Program-made: the position numbers and the translations under genes
Shown: piece after piece, positions 60,789 to 64,000 of the stretch
Layout: each line of letters opens with the position of its first letter
Position numbering within the stretch: the first letter of the stretch is position 1
Origin: AP-15 sp963724435
GTDB lineage: Bacteria > Pseudomonadota > Alphaproteobacteria > ATCC43930 > CGMCC-115725
Direction of reading: 5' to 3'
DNA length: 64,000 bases
NCBI GenBank assembly: GCA_963724435.1
Contig: CAVRUN010000007.1
Span: 124,001 to 188,000 of the forward strand
The notes under the pieces: generated by a model
Database searches by the model: none
Told to the model about the DNA's origin: nothing
Seen by the model: only the letters and a program-made list of their open reading frames with translations

Positions 60789-61420
60789 GGCGAACTCGCT
60801 TCCGGGTGTCTGGCGATAGGTGGCTTCGATGTTCCGCTCGATCCTGCGGCACGAGCCCTCGGCGCGATGCCAGTGAGCGCAATCATCGGGTACAACCTGG
60901 CGAGCCACTGAATCTCAGCAACCGAGATAATTCCGGGTGCATCGCGAAGCCACGCGCCGGACATCGGCCGATATCGTTGCAATTCCTGTCGAGCCGAACG
61001 TAAAGCGTCGACCGGCGTTGTTGCGAATTGGACGGATCACCGCGAGGGGAGGCAACGCTGGATGGCACCCTGACTTTGATTGACCTCGCCTCGATCAATC
61101 GAGGGGGCAGATCACGATCACCGTCTTTGGCAATCAAGCGACACACGAATTGATTGCGCGTGCCGCAACGATCACCACGACGCGAGGGAATGAAATTTGA
61201 GCGGCCATAACCGGATATCGGTGATCCTCGCAACTGAGGCCTGCTCAGGGGCTCGGTGGGCAACGACAGAGGCGCCGGCACTCGAGGCGCTGTAAGCGCC
61301 CCACTCGTCTCAAGAAGTGATATCCTACCGGTAAGCCCGCGGTCAGCAAACTCAAGAACAATGGCCCGAGCCCGATCGCCAATCGGCGTGATCGGGCAAT
61401 CACAAGAAAATGGAGGGAAC
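60789..61420. other. Intergenic region after the interrupted transporter
   Basis: 632 bases with no recognised gene. A 16-base palindrome CCTCGAT-CA-ATCGAGG lies at 61089-61104. Minus-strand frames up to 219 codons here have Arg/Ser-rich, unfamiliar sequence and no ribosome site and are not annotated. Confidence 0.45.
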
Positions 61421-61639
61421 GTGACCCTACCTCGCGCCGCCGACGATTTTCCGATGATCCGCGCCTGCGTGGAGAAGCTGCGCCACGAGCGCGCCCGACC
61501 CCGTGCCGCGAGTACGAGACCGGGGATGAAGGCCGGCAGCATCTCTCACGCTCAATCACAGGAGTTTCCTCAGTCCTCGCTAATCGCCTGTTCCATCCCC
61601 AGACCCGGCCGGCCGAAAGAATCTCAGATCAAGAACTGA
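61421..61639 (+). CDS. Small hypothetical protein
   Basis: 72 residues from GTG 61421, with a strong GGAGG 4 bases upstream. The N-terminal half (LPRAADDFPMIRACVEKLRH, then ERARP) resembles small alphaproteobacterial proteins of unknown function with a DDF-x-x-IR motif. The second half is low-complexity. A longer frame to 61256 has no ribosome site. Function unknown. Confidence 0.55.
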   Translation: MTLPRAADDFPMIRACVEKLRHERARPRAASTRPGMKAGSISHAQSQEFPQSSLIACSIPRPGRPKESQIKN

Positions 61640-61790
61640 GCGGCGGGTTGGATAGCGTACCGCTCCGCCGGAAAGCCCCCCACCCTAACTCCCCCCGTCC
61701 GACCGTCGGGTCACCCCCGGAAAGGGAGAGGAAGCCGCCAGCGGGTGAGGGACTGCCTTCGGCGATCGCGCCGCCTTGGGAGGGCCCGTC

Positions 61791-63341
61791 GTGAAGGGGC
61801 AGGCGTTCGCCCCGGTGCCCAACCGCGGCATGATTACGATTTCGATCATGTTGGCGAACATCATGCAGGGCGTCGACAACACGATCCTCAATGTCGCCCT
61901 ACCGCATATCCAAGGGAGCCTATCGGCCTCACTGGACCAGATCGCCTGGGCGTTGACCTCCTATATCGTCTGTGCCGCGATCATGATGCCCCTGACCGGC
62001 TGGCTCGCCGGCCGGTTCGGCATCAAGCAAATTTTTCTGATCTCGGTCGTCGGTTTTACGCTCGCGTCAGCGCTGTGCGGCGCCGCCACAAGCCTCTATG
62101 AGCTCGTTTTCTTTCGTGCGTTGCAAGGAGTGGCCGGGGCCGGGCTGATCCCGCTGTCGCAGGCCACCCTGCTTCAGATCAATCCGCCGGAGCGCCATGG
62201 GCATGCGATGGCGGTGTTCGGCATCGGCACGATCCTCGGCCCGATCATGGGGCCGGCGCTCGGCGGCTGGTTGACCTATGACTACAGCTGGCGCTGGGTC
62301 TTCTACATCAACCTACCGATCGGCGTGCTGTGCACGCTGGGCATCCTTGTTTTCATCCGTCAAACCCGCAACGTGCGTCGTGAATCGTTCGATTTCGTCG
62401 GGTTTCTGACTCTGAGTCTGGGGATCGGCGCCTTGCAATTGATGCTCGATCGCGGCGAGCTGAAAGATTGGTTCCACTCGAGCGAAATCTGGATCGCAGC
62501 GACGGTCGCCGGGCTCGGTTTTTACCTATTCGCCGTGCACACGGTAACCACGGAAGGCAGCTCGTTTCTCCATCGCGACCTGTTCAAGAGCGCGAATTTC
62601 GTAGCGAGCACCGCTCTGATGTTCTGTGTCGGGCTGATCATGACCGGCACCCTCGCGCTGTTGCCGACGATGCTGCAGAGCCTGATGAACCTCCCGGCGT
62701 TGACGACCGGGCTGGTGACCATGCCGCGCGGCTTCGGAGCGATGGCGGCAATGTTCCTTGTCGCCCCATTGATCAATCGGGTCGACAGCCGGCTGATCAT
62801 TCTTTTCGGCTTTCTGCTGACCGCGGTGGCGATGTGGCAGATGAGCTGCTTCTCACTGCAGATGGGCATCATGCCGGTGATTGTTTCCGGGCTGTTGCAG
62901 GGTTTCGGCCTCGGCTGCACCATGGTACCCCTGAACATTATCGCGTTGTCGACGTTGCCGCGTCACATCCTGACCCAGGGGACGGCGATCCGCAGCCTGG
63001 TGCGCAACCTCGGCGGCAGCATCGGCATCAGCATTCTGGTCGCAACCTTGGCCGAGAATACTCAGGTGGTTCACTCGCGTCTGGTCGAAGGCCTGCGGCC
63101 GGACAATCCGCTTCTGCAGGCGCCCTATCTGCCGGCACCCTTCAGCCTTAGCACACCGAGCGGGGTGGTGGCACTCAACGCCGAAGTGACGCGGCAGGCC
63201 GCGATGGTCGCCTATATCGATGATTTCAAACTGATGATGTTGATCGCACTTGCTTCGCTACCTCTGGTGCTGCTGTTGCGCCCCTCGCACCGCCGGTCGC
63301 CGGTGGCCATTCCTATCGAACCCGTAGCGGCCGACGACTAG
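61791..63341 (+). CDS. DHA2-family MFS multidrug exporter (EmrB/QacA type)
   Basis: A 516-residue proton-driven drug exporter with 14 membrane segments. Motifs: ANIMQGVDNTILNVALPHI (motif D1), GWLAGRFGIKQIFL (motif A), FFRALQGVAGAGLIPLSQAT and GTILGPIMGPALGGWL (motif C). I start it at GTG 61791 because GGGAGG lies 7 bases upstream. No emrA-like membrane-fusion gene is adjacent. Upstream bases 61640-61790 hold only C-rich, gene-free DNA. Confidence 0.93.
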   Translation: MKGQAFAPVPNRGMITISIMLANIMQGVDNTILNVALPHIQGSLSASLDQIAWALTSYIVCAAIMMPLTGWLAGRFGIKQIFLISVVGFTLASALCGAATSLYELVFFRALQGVAGAGLIPLSQATLLQINPPERHGHAMAVFGIGTILGPIMGPALGGWLTYDYSWRWVFYINLPIGVLCTLGILVFIRQTRNVRRESFDFVGFLTLSLGIGALQLMLDRGELKDWFHSSEIWIAATVAGLGFYLFAVHTVTTEGSSFLHRDLFKSANFVASTALMFCVGLIMTGTLALLPTMLQSLMNLPALTTGLVTMPRGFGAMAAMFLVAPLINRVDSRLIILFGFLLTAVAMWQMSCFSLQMGIMPVIVSGLLQGFGLGCTMVPLNIIALSTLPRHILTQGTAIRSLVRNLGGSIGISILVATLAENTQVVHSRLVEGLRPDNPLLQAPYLPAPFSLSTPSGVVALNAEVTRQAAMVAYIDDFKLMMLIALASLPLVLLLRPSHRRSPVAIPIEPVAADD

Positions 63342-63636
63342 CCGTCGTGATTCAGGACCAGCTATTTCGTGCTGCCGAATATCGGATTAAGCAGAATCGG
63401 TGTTGCTGCACGGGCCGGCCAAGCCTTTCTATGGGCCGAGATGTACCCCAAGGACGCTAGCACGCGGCGGACCCCGCCTCTGCATCACCGATACCGGCGT
63501 GTTATGCTCAGTACAGATGCCGGCACTTTTCACGGCGCTGCGTGCGGGCGGGGTCGGTGACCGTTGAAGCGGTAGCTGGCCCAGACGATGGAACCGCCGC
63601 CGGCCCGCCGCGCGCTTCTCAATGAAGGAAACATTC

Positions 63637-64000
63637 ATGCCGGACACACACGCCTTGGCGGAACGCCCAAGCCAAGCTCAGCTCGCGTTCTACGACGCGA
63701 TCGTCATCGGCGCCGGGATTTCCGGCCTGTATATGCTCTACCGCCTGCGCGAACTGGGCATGACCGCGCGGGTCTTCGACGCCGGCACCGGCGTTGGCGG
63801 CACCTGGTATTGGAACCGCTATCCCGGCGCCCGCTTCGATTCCGAAAGCTGGACCTATGGCTACTCCTTTTCCAAGGAGCTGATGGCGGAATGGGACTGG
63901 AGGGAGCACTTCTCCGCCCAGCCCGACACGCTGGAATATCTGAATTACGTCGCCGACAAGTTTGACCTACGCCGGGACATACAGTTCCGCAGCACGGTCA
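63637..64000 (+). CDS. Flavin-containing monooxygenase, Baeyer-Villiger type, 3' end outside the window
   Basis: The first 121 codons of an FAD/NADPH monooxygenase of the cyclohexanone-monooxygenase group. FAD motif AIVIGAGISGLYMLYRLREL, then GTGVGGTWYWNRYPGARFDS, the GGTWYWNRYPGA block typical of Baeyer-Villiger enzymes, and ESWTYGYSFSKEL. ATG 63637 has GAAGGAA 6 bases upstream; ATG 63622 is an in-frame alternative. The rest (about 420 residues) lies beyond the window. It oxidises ketones to esters or lactones; the substrate is unknown. The 295 bases before it are gene-free. Confidence 0.93.
   Translation, partial: MPDTHALAERPSQAQLAFYDAIVIGAGISGLYMLYRLRELGMTARVFDAGTGVGGTWYWNRYPGARFDSESWTYGYSFSKELMAEWDWREHFSAQPDTLEYLNYVADKFDLRRDIQFRSTV

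Noticed and set aside
60883..61542. 219-codon minus frame after the interrupted transporter
   Set aside because: Arg/Ser/Pro-rich shadow-like composition and it runs antisense to the better-supported small gene at 61421.

Overview
The window reads as chromosome from a GC-rich alphaproteobacterium, probably soil-dwelling and close to Rhizobiales or Rhodospirillales. Pointers are FixK/FixJ-type regulators, a Ku/LigD end-joining pair, a type-A exosortase, a pyruvate decarboxylase of the Zymomonas type, and alphaproteobacterial small proteins. No rRNA, tRNA or CRISPR array was seen. Both window ends cut through genes (leuA on the left, a Baeyer-Villiger-type monooxygenase on the right).

Layout. 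1-10 kb: leuA, an exosortase, a small protein carrying a domain that recurs in the FixK-like regulator 29 kb away, a periplasmic creatininase/beta-propeller pair, a chromate transporter and a class A penicillin-binding protein. 10-19 kb: a YqjD/YqjE/DUF3618-type envelope operon, three unfamiliar secreted proteins, an SDR-hisI operon, a two-gene membrane operon and a 2-hydroxyacid dehydrogenase. 18-29 kb: a YafY/WYL regulator divergent from a cupin gene with a perfect palindrome between them, a yybP-ykoY manganese riboswitch before mntP, an amidohydrolase, divergent ku and ligD, a flavin monooxygenase, a VOC protein and a lipoprotein.

29-41 kb is the most interesting part: a low-oxygen/redox regulatory island. 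It holds a histidine kinase whose membrane domain keeps the copper/ethylene-site residues of plant ETR1 at the same spacing, a stand-alone receiver, a FixJ-like regulator and a FixK-like regulator with an extra C-terminal domain. Three perfect TTGAY-N4-GTCAA boxes follow. They lie before (1) rhomboid - SDH-type membrane protease - PsiE - thioredoxin 2, (2) a tandem PRC-barrel gene, and (3) a quinone-oxidoreductase-like gene plus a DUF1931 histone-fold gene. An IS5-family element sits beside the third box. 40-52 kb continues with central and fermentative metabolism: a PHA-synthase-like hydrolase, a DUF1275 protein, a CoA-transferase, malic enzyme, pyruvate decarboxylase, fumarase, an oxidoreductase, and oxalyl-CoA decarboxylase with formyl-CoA transferase.

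52-64 kb: two winged-helix regulators, one of them with an ATPase and apparently cut short, about 1.4 kb of near-empty DNA, tex, a TSUP transporter split by an IS3-family element (exact 3-bp target duplication), a DHA2 drug exporter and the partial flavoprotein.

Between 34.2 and 47.2 kb seven single-base indels and one 23-base insertion break six genes, and an in-frame chimera ends oxalyl-CoA decarboxylase at 49.46 kb. Several of the indels lie in G/C runs. Local sequencing or assembly error is therefore as likely as real gene decay, and broken genes are annotated over their full ancestral span.
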